From: Actinomycetota bacterium
Lineage (GTDB): Bacteria > Actinomycetota > Actinomycetes > Actinomycetales > Microbacteriaceae
Direction of reading: 5' to 3'
Assembly (NCBI GenBank): GCA_018268515.1
Contig: JAFDWK010000078.1
Coordinates: 3,097-37,513 of the forward strand
DNA: 34,417 nucleotides
Shown here piece after piece: positions 15,795 to 22,478 of this stretch. Numbering within the stretch: position 1 is the stretch's first letter; each line of letters begins with the position of its first letter. The position numbers and the translations under genes are program-made. The notes beneath the pieces are model-generated. The model did no database searches and was not told where the DNA came from. It saw only the letters and a program-made list of their open reading frames with translations.

Positions 15795-15863
15795 GCGAGA
15801 CCGGACTCTCACCACCAGACCGCGGATGCGGTCGGCGGTCTCGTGACGCAGGTTCGGTCTCGC
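15795..15863. repeat. Long imperfect hairpin between YciI-like and sigma genes
   Basis: Arms 15795-15823 and 15835-15863 (29 nt each) pair at 22 positions; the outer nine (GCGAGACCG... with ...CGGTCTCGC region) and inner seven (GACCGC side) pair well. No T-run. Size and end sequence GCGAGA recall the element at 9025-9093, so both may belong to one intergenic repeat family. Confidence 0.6.
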
Positions 15864-15898
15864 GGTCTCCTGGCGGCCCCTGCCTCCCGGCGTGGTGA

Positions 15899-16285
15899 TC
15901 ACCGGACCGGTGAGGTGCCCTGCCAGGCGCCGTCGGCGAAGCGCGTCGCGACGGGCCGCACCTCGACGGCGCCCCACGCGACCGAGGGAGCCTGAGCCGC
16001 CCACGCGATCGCCGCGTCGAGGTCGGCGACCTCGATCACGAACGTGCCGCCGAGCTGCTCCTTGGTGTCGGCGAACGGACCGTCCTGAATGACCGGCTGC
16101 CCGTCGCGGACGCGCACGGTCGTGGTCGCGGTGGAGGGGTGCAGCACCTCGGCGCTGCGCAGCACCCCGGCCTCATCGAGCGCCTTGGCGTAGACGTCGA
16201 AGGCGCGCATGCCCTCGGCGAGCGCCTCGGGGCCGAGGTCTTCCGCGCTCATCTCGGGGTACTGCAGCAGAAGCGTGTAACGCAT
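15899..16285 (-). CDS. YciI/DGPF-domain protein, ECF42 partner
   Basis: A 128-residue ferredoxin-fold protein of the YCII-related (DGPF) family. It starts MRYTLLLQYPE and carries the name-giving motif VIQDGPFADTKEQLGG (DGPF at 68-71) and a typical C-terminal VEVRPV. In ECF42 loci these proteins are encoded next to the sigma factor and are among its targets. The ATG at 16285 is preceded by AAAGGA. It is the first gene of the probable two-gene operon and lies downstream of a promoter-like TGTCGA...CGTC pair. Biochemical role unknown. Confidence 0.92.
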   Translation of the reverse strand: MRYTLLLQYPEMSAEDLGPEALAEGMRAFDVYAKALDEAGVLRSAEVLHPSTATTTVRVRDGQPVIQDGPFADTKEQLGGTFVIEVADLDAAIAWAAQAPSVAWGAVEVRPVATRFADGAWQGTSPVR

Positions 16286-16337
16286 GATCCGTCCTTTCGC
16301 GAGGATGTCGAGGCCCGGTGGTCGTCGACATCATGGT

Positions 16338-16364
16338 GACGATCGAGGGATCCGCTGATCGACA
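16338..16364 (-). promoter_or_regulatory. Candidate ECF42-type promoter
   Basis: On the minus strand TGTCGA (16364-16359) is followed after 17 nt by CGTC (16341-16338), about 52 nt before the YciI-like ATG. From memory, the motif published for ECF42 in Streptomyces is TGTCGA at -35 and CGA/TC at -10, so this matches both boxes with normal spacing. A second TGTCGA lies at 16330-16325 with CGAC 14 nt further on, a poorer spacing. An 11-bp inverted repeat (GAGGATGTCGA 16302-16312, complement 16359-16369) frames the region. Confidence 0.6.
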
Positions 16365-16401
16365 TCCTCCTCGGGCCCGGCGCGGATCGGGAGGGCGGGG
16401 A

Positions 16402-17169
16402 TCAGGTCCCGCGGGCCTCGGACGGTGTCGAGGTCAGAAGCTCGTGCAGCAGCCCCGATGCGTCGAGGAGGGCGATGCTGCGGCGGGTGAGGTGCGCGAG
16501 CCGCTGCTGCAGGATCCGCTGCGCGTCGCCGGGGTCCCCCTGCGCGCGCACCTCGTGCAGGATCGTCCGGATCGCGGGGATCCCGTATCCGCCGGCGCGG
16601 AGGGCCGCAGCGATCCGCGCCTCGGTCACCGCGAGCGCGCCATAGCTCCGGGCTCCCGTGCCCGTGGCTCGGCTCGTGCGGACGAGCCCCTCGCGCTCCC
16701 AGTGGCGGAGCGCGGACGCCCGCACGCCGAGGGCCTGGGCGAGCTCGCCGATGGTCATCGCGTCGCGGTCGTCGAACTCCTCCGCAGCCTCGGCCAGCAC
16801 GGAATCCAGGCCGCGGAGCGCCTCGCGCACCCGGCGGCGTTCGAGAGCGAGATCGGCGTGCAGCTCGTCGATGCGCGCGGCCGCATCATCCACCGGTCCG
16901 GCCGCGAGCGCCGGGAGCACGGCCCTCGCGACGACCGGACCGATCGCGGCGGCCAGGGCACGATAGGCCCGGGCCGCGATCACGTGGCGGGCGGCGTAGT
17001 GGCGGTAGCCGTTGGCGGTGCGCGGCGCGGGCGGGAGCACGCCGATGCGCTCGAGGTCGCGCACCTGCTGCGAGGAGTATCCGACGAGGCGTCCGACCTC
17101 CGCGGTGGAGAACACCTCTGGAGGGTTGGTGTCACCATTCCGCGAGAAGTTCAGGCCTTTCGGATCCAT
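16402..17169 (-). CDS. Double-MerR transcriptional regulator
   Basis: A 255-residue regulator with two MerR-type winged helix-turn-helix domains. The first is at about 19-70 (FSTAEVGRLVGYSSQQVRDL, IGVLPPAPRTANGYRHY), then a helical linker (92-130), then the second at about 138-185 (MTIGELAQALGVRASALRHW, EGLVRTSRATGTGARSYG), and a C-terminal helical part. Classical MerR proteins have one such domain per chain. The ATG at 17169 is the best start; the frame extends to 17979 but that part lacks any family sequence and overlaps divergent genes. It is divergent from the DUF6194 gene, with only 42 nt between starts. Confidence 0.85.
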   Translation of the reverse strand: MDPKGLNFSRNGDTNPPEVFSTAEVGRLVGYSSQQVRDLERIGVLPPAPRTANGYRHYAARHVIAARAYRALAAAIGPVVARAVLPALAAGPVDDAAARIDELHADLALERRRVREALRGLDSVLAEAAEEFDDRDAMTIGELAQALGVRASALRHWEREGLVRTSRATGTGARSYGALAVTEARIAAALRAGGYGIPAIRTILHEVRAQGDPGDAQRILQQRLAHLTRRSIALLDASGLLHELLTSTPSEARGT

Positions 17170-17211
17170 GAGTCCACATAAGCACGTCAACCTCACGATG
17201 GAGGGATGGAG

Positions 17212-17652
17212 ATGCAGCAGATCATGGATCATGTCAAGACGTTCGAGGGCGTCCTCGTCCTCGCCCCGGAACCCGGAGGCCCGTTCCCGGAGATCGCGTG
17301 GGGTGACGCGTTCTTCTACTACGCGCCCGATGGTGTCGTGCCGGAGCGCACCCAGCCCTACGGCACGATCGTCACGAAGGACTACCCCGACGATCGGACC
17401 TCGGCGCTGGATGGGCCCGATCGCTTCCGGGTCAACATCCATGTCGGGCGGGAGCGCGCCGCGCAGCTTCCGCTCGGCGAGGATCCCGCCGCGAGCGACG
17501 CCTTCGCACGGCACCCGCAGTACGGCGACGGCGGGTGGGTGAGCGCGGTCAACCCCGGATCCGGCACCGCGGCGCTGGTTCTCGCGCTGCTGCGCGAGGC
17601 GCACGACGCCGCCCGCGCCCGCACCGAGCGCCGGGGCCGGAACGGGCGATGA
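17212..17652 (+). CDS. DUF6194 family protein
   Basis: A 146-residue protein with IAWGDAFFYYAPDGVVP and RFRVNIHVGRERA, a pattern I associate with DUF6194 (weaker recall). Function unknown. The ATG at 17212 is chosen over ATG 17206 because GGAGGG at 17200-17205 abuts the first ATG but has ideal 6-nt spacing to the second. The stop overlaps the start of the Imm-5-like gene (ATGA). Divergent from the double-MerR gene, so it may be that regulator's target. Confidence 0.75.
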   Translation: MQQIMDHVKTFEGVLVLAPEPGGPFPEIAWGDAFFYYAPDGVVPERTQPYGTIVTKDYPDDRTSALDGPDRFRVNIHVGRERAAQLPLGEDPAASDAFARHPQYGDGGWVSAVNPGSGTAALVLALLREAHDAARARTERRGRNGR

Positions 17653-18263
17653 GCCAGGCGCTCTCGGCGCAGTCGCTGTCCGAGGATGACCGGCGCCTCG
17701 TGGCGGAGTGGGCGGCGACATGCGCCGAGCATGTGCTGCCGCTCTTCGAGGCGGAGGCCCCCGACGATGGGCGTCCCCGCGATGCGATCGCCAGGGCGCG
17801 GGCGTTCTCCCGCGGCGAGCTCGATGCGGCGGGTGAGATCCGCCGCCGGTTCGTCGCCGGCCGGGCCGCGCACGCAGTGTCCTCCTTCGCGGCCGTGTCC
17901 GCCGCCCGTGCGGCAGCGCAGGCGGCGGGAGTCGCACACATGGGAGCGCACGCTCTGGGCGCCGCGGCCTATGCCGCACGCGCCGCCGGTGCCGCCGCCG
18001 AGGATCGCGCGGCGGCGATCCAGGCGGAGCTCGCCTGGCAGCGCGGCCGGATCTCCGATGAGGTGGCTGCGGCCCTGCGCCGGATCCCTTCGGTAGGCAC
18101 GGACGGTTCGGGCCCGCTCGGGCAGGGGCTGCTCGCTTCCGGGGAGCTTGGGGAGATCATCCGCGATATCCAGGAGGCATTGGGCGCCGCCGTTGCCGAG
18201 GCCCGCGAACCAGTCCGCGGCCTCCACGGCGGCGCCCACGACGCGCACGACTTGCCGTCGTAG
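17649..18263 (+). CDS. Imm-5-like putative immunity protein
   Basis: A 204-residue Ala-rich helical protein. The pattern LSEDDRRLVAEWAATCAEHVLPLFE, then GRPRDAIARARAFSRGE, then AAGVAHMGAHALGAAAYAARAA matches the Imm-5-like putative immunity family. No cognate toxin is seen nearby, and in this family immunity function is only assumed. The last ~55 residues after LRRIP go beyond the usual domain and may be an extension read from flanking DNA. Translationally coupled to the DUF6194 gene by ATGA. Confidence 0.7.
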   Translation: MSQALSAQSLSEDDRRLVAEWAATCAEHVLPLFEAEAPDDGRPRDAIARARAFSRGELDAAGEIRRRFVAGRAAHAVSSFAAVSAARAAAQAAGVAHMGAHALGAAAYAARAAGAAAEDRAAAIQAELAWQRGRISDEVAAALRRIPSVGTDGSGPLGQGLLASGELGEIIRDIQEALGAAVAEAREPVRGLHGGAHDAHDLPS

Positions 18264-18350
18264 CTGCCGCGCATTCGCCCCGGCGTCGGCGACGCCTGAG
18301 CGAGCCGGGCGTAGGGTGACACCGAAGCCGTCCGAGGCGGAGGAGACGCG

Positions 18351-18521
18351 ACGCTCGGAAAGAAGCGACGCGAGGAGAAGCGCGAGTCCGAGGCGCTCGC
18401 GGAAGCGAAGGCACAGGCTGCCGCCGCAGTCGAGGACAGCGAGACCGACGACGCCTCGTTCGAGCCCGACGAGACGCTCGAGCAGCAGCAGGAGCCCGAC
18501 GCCGGCGACATCCGCTCGTAG
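18351..18521 (+). CDS. Small acidic protein with apparent ACG start
   Basis: An open frame of 57 codons encodes a 56-residue protein with a basic N-terminus (LGKKRREEKRESEALAEAK), an Ala-rich helix, and an acidic tail (ETDDASFEPDETLEQ) ending DAGDIRS. A strong Shine-Dalgarno GGAGGAG (18339-18345) stands 5 nt before codon ACG at 18351, exactly where ATG would be expected; no ATG, GTG or TTG starts this frame before the upstream in-frame TAG. Codon use is GC3-rich like real genes here. Either a rare non-canonical start or an ATG lost by one base change. No family recognised. Confidence 0.5.
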   Translation, partial: TLGKKRREEKRESEALAEAKAQAAAAVEDSETDDASFEPDETLEQQQEPDAGDIRS

Positions 18522-18536
18522 GGCATGCACCCGCCC

Positions 18537-18630
18537 GGCCCCTGAGCTTGTCGAAGGGCCCGGATCCGCGATCGGGTCTCGAGCGCGCTTCGTCTCTCTG
18601 CGCTACTCAGGGACCGTGGCGAGACGAAGG
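18537..18630. repeat. Composite intergenic repeat (GTCGAAG unit plus ggtctcg unit)
   Basis: Two modules in a row. GGCCC-CTGAGCTTGTCGAA-GGGCC (18537-18560) has complementary ends and shares CTGAGCYTGTCGAAGGGCC with the repeat at 14600-14616. It is followed by a module starting GGTCTCGAGCGCGCTTCG (18575 on) and running through GCTACTCAGGGACCG to GGCGAGACGAAGG. This second type resembles intergenic repeats common in Microbacteriaceae genomes. Confidence 0.65.
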
Positions 18631-18903
18631 GCGTCAGGGCGATCTGCTGAGCACTTCCGGCGGCATGAGGCTGAGCGATTCCTCACCCTCTACGAACGGC
18701 TGTTCGTCGGCGCGATCGAGGATCTCGGCCACGGCAATGCGCCCACCGCGGCGGCCATGCTCGTGTCGATGCTCGACAGCGTCCGCGCCTGGAGCAGATG
18801 GGACGGATCCGAGGACACCCTCGAGGAGATCGCGACGACGGCGACGACGACGGCGAAAGCGATCATGGAGTCACTGGATCAGACGGCCTCCGCCCGCATC
18901 TGA
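18616..18903 (+). pseudogene. 5'-truncated ORF of unknown function
   Basis: The frame ending TGA 18901-18903 encodes AERFLTLYERLFVGAIEDL, APTAAAMLVSMLDSVRAW and EDTLEEIATTATTTAKAI, which look like a genuine helical protein with codon use like its neighbours. The only possible start is a GTG at 18616 inside the repeat element, with no Shine-Dalgarno, and the first ~20 residues (VARRRASGRSAEH) look like translated repeat. The 5' part has probably been replaced by the repeat. No family recognised. Confidence 0.5.
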
Positions 18904-18992
18904 GCATCAGATCCGTCCTCCGCAGGCCGTCGGGGTGCGCGTCCGGTCGGAGTCGGGATCCGCCGGCTCGGCACGGTGCGGAGCGTGGTTGC

Positions 18993-19808
18993 TCAGTCCG
19001 CGTCGGGTGCTGTGGCGCCGCCTGCGGGTGCCGCGCGGAAGAGTGCCAGGTCGGCGGGGTCGTGGGCCGCGATGAGGCGAAGGTCGGATTCATGGCTCCG
19101 GGAGAGCTCTGCGAGGCGCTGCTGGTTCTCGCGCACCTTCGCGAGATTCCAGGCGGCGCCGCGTTCCATCATCTTCACCGGCCACGGAAGCCCACCCCCC
19201 TCGACGGCGCTCCAGCGGTAGGACACGTCTCCGCCGTGCACGAGCCATCGATCGTCGGCGTCCACGGCCACGCAGGCGTGCCCGCGGGAATGTCCGGGAG
19301 TGGGGATGAGCACGATGCCGGGGGCGATGGCGGTGAGCTCGGTGGCGGCGGCGAACCCGTGCCAGGTCTCGCCGCCGGGACCGTGTTCGACGAAACGCGG
19401 ACCGTGCGACCACTGGGCGCTGCGATAGCGGATCCGTTCGCGGACACCGGGCGCGACCACGGCGGCGAGCAGTTCAGCCGCGGTGGTATGGATCTGGGCG
19501 TGGGGGAAGTCGGCGATGCCGCCGATATGGTCCAGGTCGAGGTGGGTGAGGATGATGTGCTGCACGTCTTCGCGTGTGAAGCCGAGCCCCTCGATCTGCC
19601 GGACCGCGGTCTCGGCGGGGTCGAGCGCGGGACGAAGGATGAAGCGCATCGGCCCGATCCGGCGTGCGGGTTCCGCGATGTCGTGCAGGCCGAATCCGGC
19701 GTCGACCAGCACCAGTCCGCTGCGCGCGGTCTCGATGAGGAAGACGTGCGCGACCATCGGGTAGGACGGCATGTCCATGCTCCCGCAGTTCAGATGGTGG
19801 ACCTTCAT
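18993..19808 (-). CDS. MBL-fold metallo-hydrolase, lactonase-type
   Basis: A 271-residue metallo-beta-lactamase-fold enzyme. The metal motif is ILTHLDLDHIGG (His89, Asp91, Asp93, His94; Asp replaces the second His of HxHxDH, as in many relatives), with further ligands in TPGHSRGHACV, GGDVSY and AAHDPAD. Closest in style to N-acyl-homoserine-lactone lactonase-like proteins, but hydrolysis of another lactone or ester is equally possible. The start overlaps the SnoaL-like stop by ATGA. Last gene of a three-gene operon. Confidence 0.88.
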   Translation of the reverse strand: MKVHHLNCGSMDMPSYPMVAHVFLIETARSGLVLVDAGFGLHDIAEPARRIGPMRFILRPALDPAETAVRQIEGLGFTREDVQHIILTHLDLDHIGGIADFPHAQIHTTAAELLAAVVAPGVRERIRYRSAQWSHGPRFVEHGPGGETWHGFAAATELTAIAPGIVLIPTPGHSRGHACVAVDADDRWLVHGGDVSYRWSAVEGGGLPWPVKMMERGAAWNLAKVRENQQRLAELSRSHESDLRLIAAHDPADLALFRAAPAGGATAPDAD

Positions 19809-20356
19809 GATCCGCGCGGCTCCCACATCCGATGGGCGTCGTCCTTGGGGGCATCCCGCGTGCCGAGCGACGCGGGTATCGCACGCAGCGCCTTCACCAT
19901 GTACCACCAGGTCGAGGGCTTCTTGAAGTTCATCCCGCCGATCAGCTGGCGCAGCATGGTGAGCTGGTCGAAGTAGATCCTTTCGCAGACCAGCGTCTCG
20001 CCGTCGAAGATGAAGTACGCCGTCATCCGGACTCGGAAGGTGTTGTGCGTCGGCGGGATACTGCCGAAGGGGCCGTCATGGGTGCCGATCAGCCAGAACT
20101 CGCAGATCACTGCGTCGTCGCTGTGGCGGAGCTGGATCATCTCATGGTGCTGGTCGGGGAACGCGACGCGGGTGTCGTGGTAGTAGCCGCGCACCTCGTC
20201 GCCGCCGTCGTGGACGATGCCCATCGGGATCAGTTCGTACCGCGGATGAGGAAAGGTCGAGAGCGTCGAGTCCCAGTCCTGGCGGACCTCATCGGCAAAG
20301 TGGTCGAGCACGATCCTCTCCCGGATCGCACGGAGTTCATCGGTGACAGCAGGCAT
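19805..20356 (-). CDS. SnoaL/NTF2-like protein
   Basis: A 183-residue NTF2-fold protein of SnoaL-like type (DWDSTLSTFPHPRYEL, YYHDTRVAFPDQHHEM, AVICEFWLIGTHDG, ERIYFDQLTMLRQLI). Such proteins are cyclases, isomerases, dehydratases or ester-handling enzymes; the reaction cannot be told. ATG at 20356 preceded by AGAAGGAA. Located between two MBL-fold genes with ATGA coupling to the downstream one, so the three products probably act on one substrate. Confidence 0.82.
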   Translation of the reverse strand: MPAVTDELRAIRERIVLDHFADEVRQDWDSTLSTFPHPRYELIPMGIVHDGGDEVRGYYHDTRVAFPDQHHEMIQLRHSDDAVICEFWLIGTHDGPFGSIPPTHNTFRVRMTAYFIFDGETLVCERIYFDQLTMLRQLIGGMNFKKPSTWWYMVKALRAIPASLGTRDAPKDDAHRMWEPRGS

Positions 20357-20400
20357 CGGAGTCGTTCCTTCTGGTGCAGGGAGGCCAGGTCGGCTGTGAC

Positions 20401-21525
20401 CTATGCCGTGTGGGTGATGTGGCCGTGGCTGAAGGTCGGGGAGGTGCCGGGATTGGTCCACGCCCCGACGAGTTCACTCGAGGGGAAGAACTGCAGGAAC
20501 CGGGAGTCCCGCTGGCTGCGGTCCACGAGCAGCTTCTCCAGGACGATCGAGTTGTACTGGTCGGCGGTGGTCTCGATCGTGTTCGCGTTGAGGATGACCT
20601 CCTGATCCCACGCCTTCGCCCATTTCGCGACGCCGGGAAGCTTGGAGTGCTCGGGAGTGAGGGATTCCACCGCGATGACGTTCTCACTGCTCGCCCAGAT
20701 CCCCGTCGAGGTGTTCAGCAGCAGGGTCTGGTTGCCGAAGACGTGACCGGGGGTCTTCAGTGCGGCGACCCCGGGACCGAGGATCACGGTGCCGTCGATC
20801 GGGTAGAACGATTCCGCCGGCACATCCCGGTAGGTCGCCGGCTGATACCACGGTTTCTGGATCGGGTGGAGTTCGGTCATCCCCTCGAGCTCGTCCTTCT
20901 GAACGATGACTTTCGCATTCGGGAACGCAGCCTCCACGCGCCCGAGATCGCGCTGCTCGGAGGTCGTGCCGACCCAGCGGCGCAGATCCTGCGTATGCAG
21001 ATGATCGAACATCAGATAGTCGACCTCAGAGCGGGCGATGCCCATTGCCGCGAGGTGCCCGAGCACGGTGCCGTGCTCGACCCGGTACGCCGATTCGACG
21101 ATCGACGGCACCTTGCGCTTCAGTTCCGCGAAGTACGGAGTGAACTCACCGAGCTCATGGTCGCTCGGTTCGAACAACAGGGTGCGCCGCCGGCCGTCGC
21201 CCTCCCGCCACCGCACCACGATCATCCGGTTGCGGATCGACAGGAACGGCGCGACCGCGCGCGAGGCTCGGAACAAGCCGAATCGGGTCGGATACGGCAG
21301 CGTGATCAGGTCTCGCGTGGTCACCGAGTCGGGGGTCCCTGTCGACGCGAACTCGCGTCGGAACGACTCTGCCAGATCGCGCACCGCGCGCAGCCGTCGC
21401 CCCGGTCCTCCCGGCAGGCGCGAGACATCGGCGAGGGTGTCGACCATGACACCCAGAGTCGGCAGATCGGCGGTCTCACCAGACCGCCATGGGAATCGAC
21501 GATCCGCTGGTCGTGAACTCGGCAT
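20401..21525 (-). CDS. Atypical MBL-fold protein
   Basis: A 374-residue protein with an MBL-fold layout: HLHTQD (His175, His177, Asp180) after a beta strand (VDYLMFD), then IVQKDELEGM, GVAALKTPGHVFGNQTLLL (His261) and IWASSENV. The canonical HxHxDH is changed to HxHxxD, so metal binding may differ. The N-terminal ~150 residues are an extra domain (RFGLFRASRAVAPFLSIRNR). ATG 21525 is chosen because GGAGGG stands 4 nt upstream; an ATG six codons earlier lacks this. First gene of the operon, divergent from tetR. Hydrolase activity is inferred. Confidence 0.72.
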   Translation of the reverse strand: MPSSRPADRRFPWRSGETADLPTLGVMVDTLADVSRLPGGPGRRLRAVRDLAESFRREFASTGTPDSVTTRDLITLPYPTRFGLFRASRAVAPFLSIRNRMIVVRWREGDGRRRTLLFEPSDHELGEFTPYFAELKRKVPSIVESAYRVEHGTVLGHLAAMGIARSEVDYLMFDHLHTQDLRRWVGTTSEQRDLGRVEAAFPNAKVIVQKDELEGMTELHPIQKPWYQPATYRDVPAESFYPIDGTVILGPGVAALKTPGHVFGNQTLLLNTSTGIWASSENVIAVESLTPEHSKLPGVAKWAKAWDQEVILNANTIETTADQYNSIVLEKLLVDRSQRDSRFLQFFPSSELVGAWTNPGTSPTFSHGHITHTA

Positions 21526-21543
21526 TGAGCCCTCCTCATTCAA

Positions 21544-21581
21544 CCCCCACTGGGGATTATGTCACCTTACACCCACTGGGG
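21544..21581. promoter_or_regulatory. Paired TetR operators in divergent spacer
   Basis: Two copies of a 12-nt site, CCCCCACTGGGG (21544-21555) and CACCCACTGGGG (21570-21581), 26 bp apart. Each is built on an odd palindrome (CCCCA-C-TGGGG; CCCA-C-TGGG). They fill the 89-nt spacer between the MBL operon and tetR, so both transcription units are likely repressed by that TetR protein. Confidence 0.7.
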
Positions 21582-21614
21582 GTTTTGCTTCCACCGGCCT
21601 GCGAGAATGATGCG

Positions 21615-22310
21615 ATGAGCTCACCCACGACCCCGCCCGGCCCCCCGCGCCGCCCCTCCCGCGGCCGGCCGCCGAAGGGAGGCATGACGCTGAGCCCGGA
21701 AACGATCGCAGACACGGCCCTGCGGGAGATCGACGCGCATGGAGTGAACGGGCTGAGCATCCGAGCCGTCGCCCGCCGCCTGGCTGTCGACCACAAGAGC
21801 CTGTACAACCACGTCGACGGCAAGGACGGTCTGCTGGATGCCGTCGCCGGTCGCATCCTCTCCACGATCGCGCTGCCGGCACCGACGGGCGACCTCGATG
21901 CCGACATCCGCGCGTTCGCGCACGCCTTCCGCGCGCACGCCCTGCGTCATCCGCAAGCCGCCGCGCTCGTGCTGACGCGACCGGTGACCTCGCCTTCCGG
22001 CCTGGTGCCGATCGACGCGGCGCTCGCCGTGCTGATGACAGCCGGGTTCTCCCCCGCACAGGCGGTGCACGTGCTCCGCCTGCTCATGGCGCTGCTGGTC
22101 GGCGCGATCCTCCGGGAGGCAGATTCCGCCCTCACGCTGGCTACCGGCGATCACGATGAGGCAGCGCGACGAGCGGCGCAGCTCAGCACTTTGGGGCTGC
22201 CTGCCCTGAGCGCCGCCGCCGCGCACATCTCCATGATCGATGACGAGGCCGAGTTCGATTTCACGGTCGCCGCAGCGCTCGAGGCCATCCGAACGATTCC
22301 ACGCAGCTGA
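21615..22310 (+). CDS. TetR family regulator with TetR_C domain
   Basis: A 231-residue repressor. After a basic Pro-rich tail (RRPSRGRPPKGG) comes the helix-turn-helix (SPETIADTALREIDAHGVNG, LSIRAVARRLAVDHKSLYNHV), then a TetR_C-type effector domain. The ATG at 21615 starts this segment; a longer frame from 21489 would cover the operator. Divergent from the MBL/SnoaL/MBL operon, its likely target. Ends 168 nt before the convergent glycosyltransferase; no clear terminator is seen in that gap. Confidence 0.9.
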   Translation: MSSPTTPPGPPRRPSRGRPPKGGMTLSPETIADTALREIDAHGVNGLSIRAVARRLAVDHKSLYNHVDGKDGLLDAVAGRILSTIALPAPTGDLDADIRAFAHAFRAHALRHPQAAALVLTRPVTSPSGLVPIDAALAVLMTAGFSPAQAVHVLRLLMALLVGAILREADSALTLATGDHDEAARRAAQLSTLGLPALSAAAAHISMIDDEAEFDFTVAAALEAIRTIPRS

Positions 22311-22478
22311 CCCTCTCGCGCGCACAGGCAGCGCAGCCCGACCGCCTTCCGGGAACCCGAGGAGGGAGCAGTGTCGGGCGAGTTCCCTCGGTCGCGCCTC
22401 AGAAGAAGGTCAGGGGCGCGGAGAACCGCCGCGATCATACGGATCCGGGAACGCACCCGCCGAACCGGCCTGAGGAGT

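Noticed and set aside
17170-17979. N-terminal extension of the double-MerR frame
   Set aside because: Overlaps two well-supported divergent genes and has no regulator-like sequence before residue Met at 17169.
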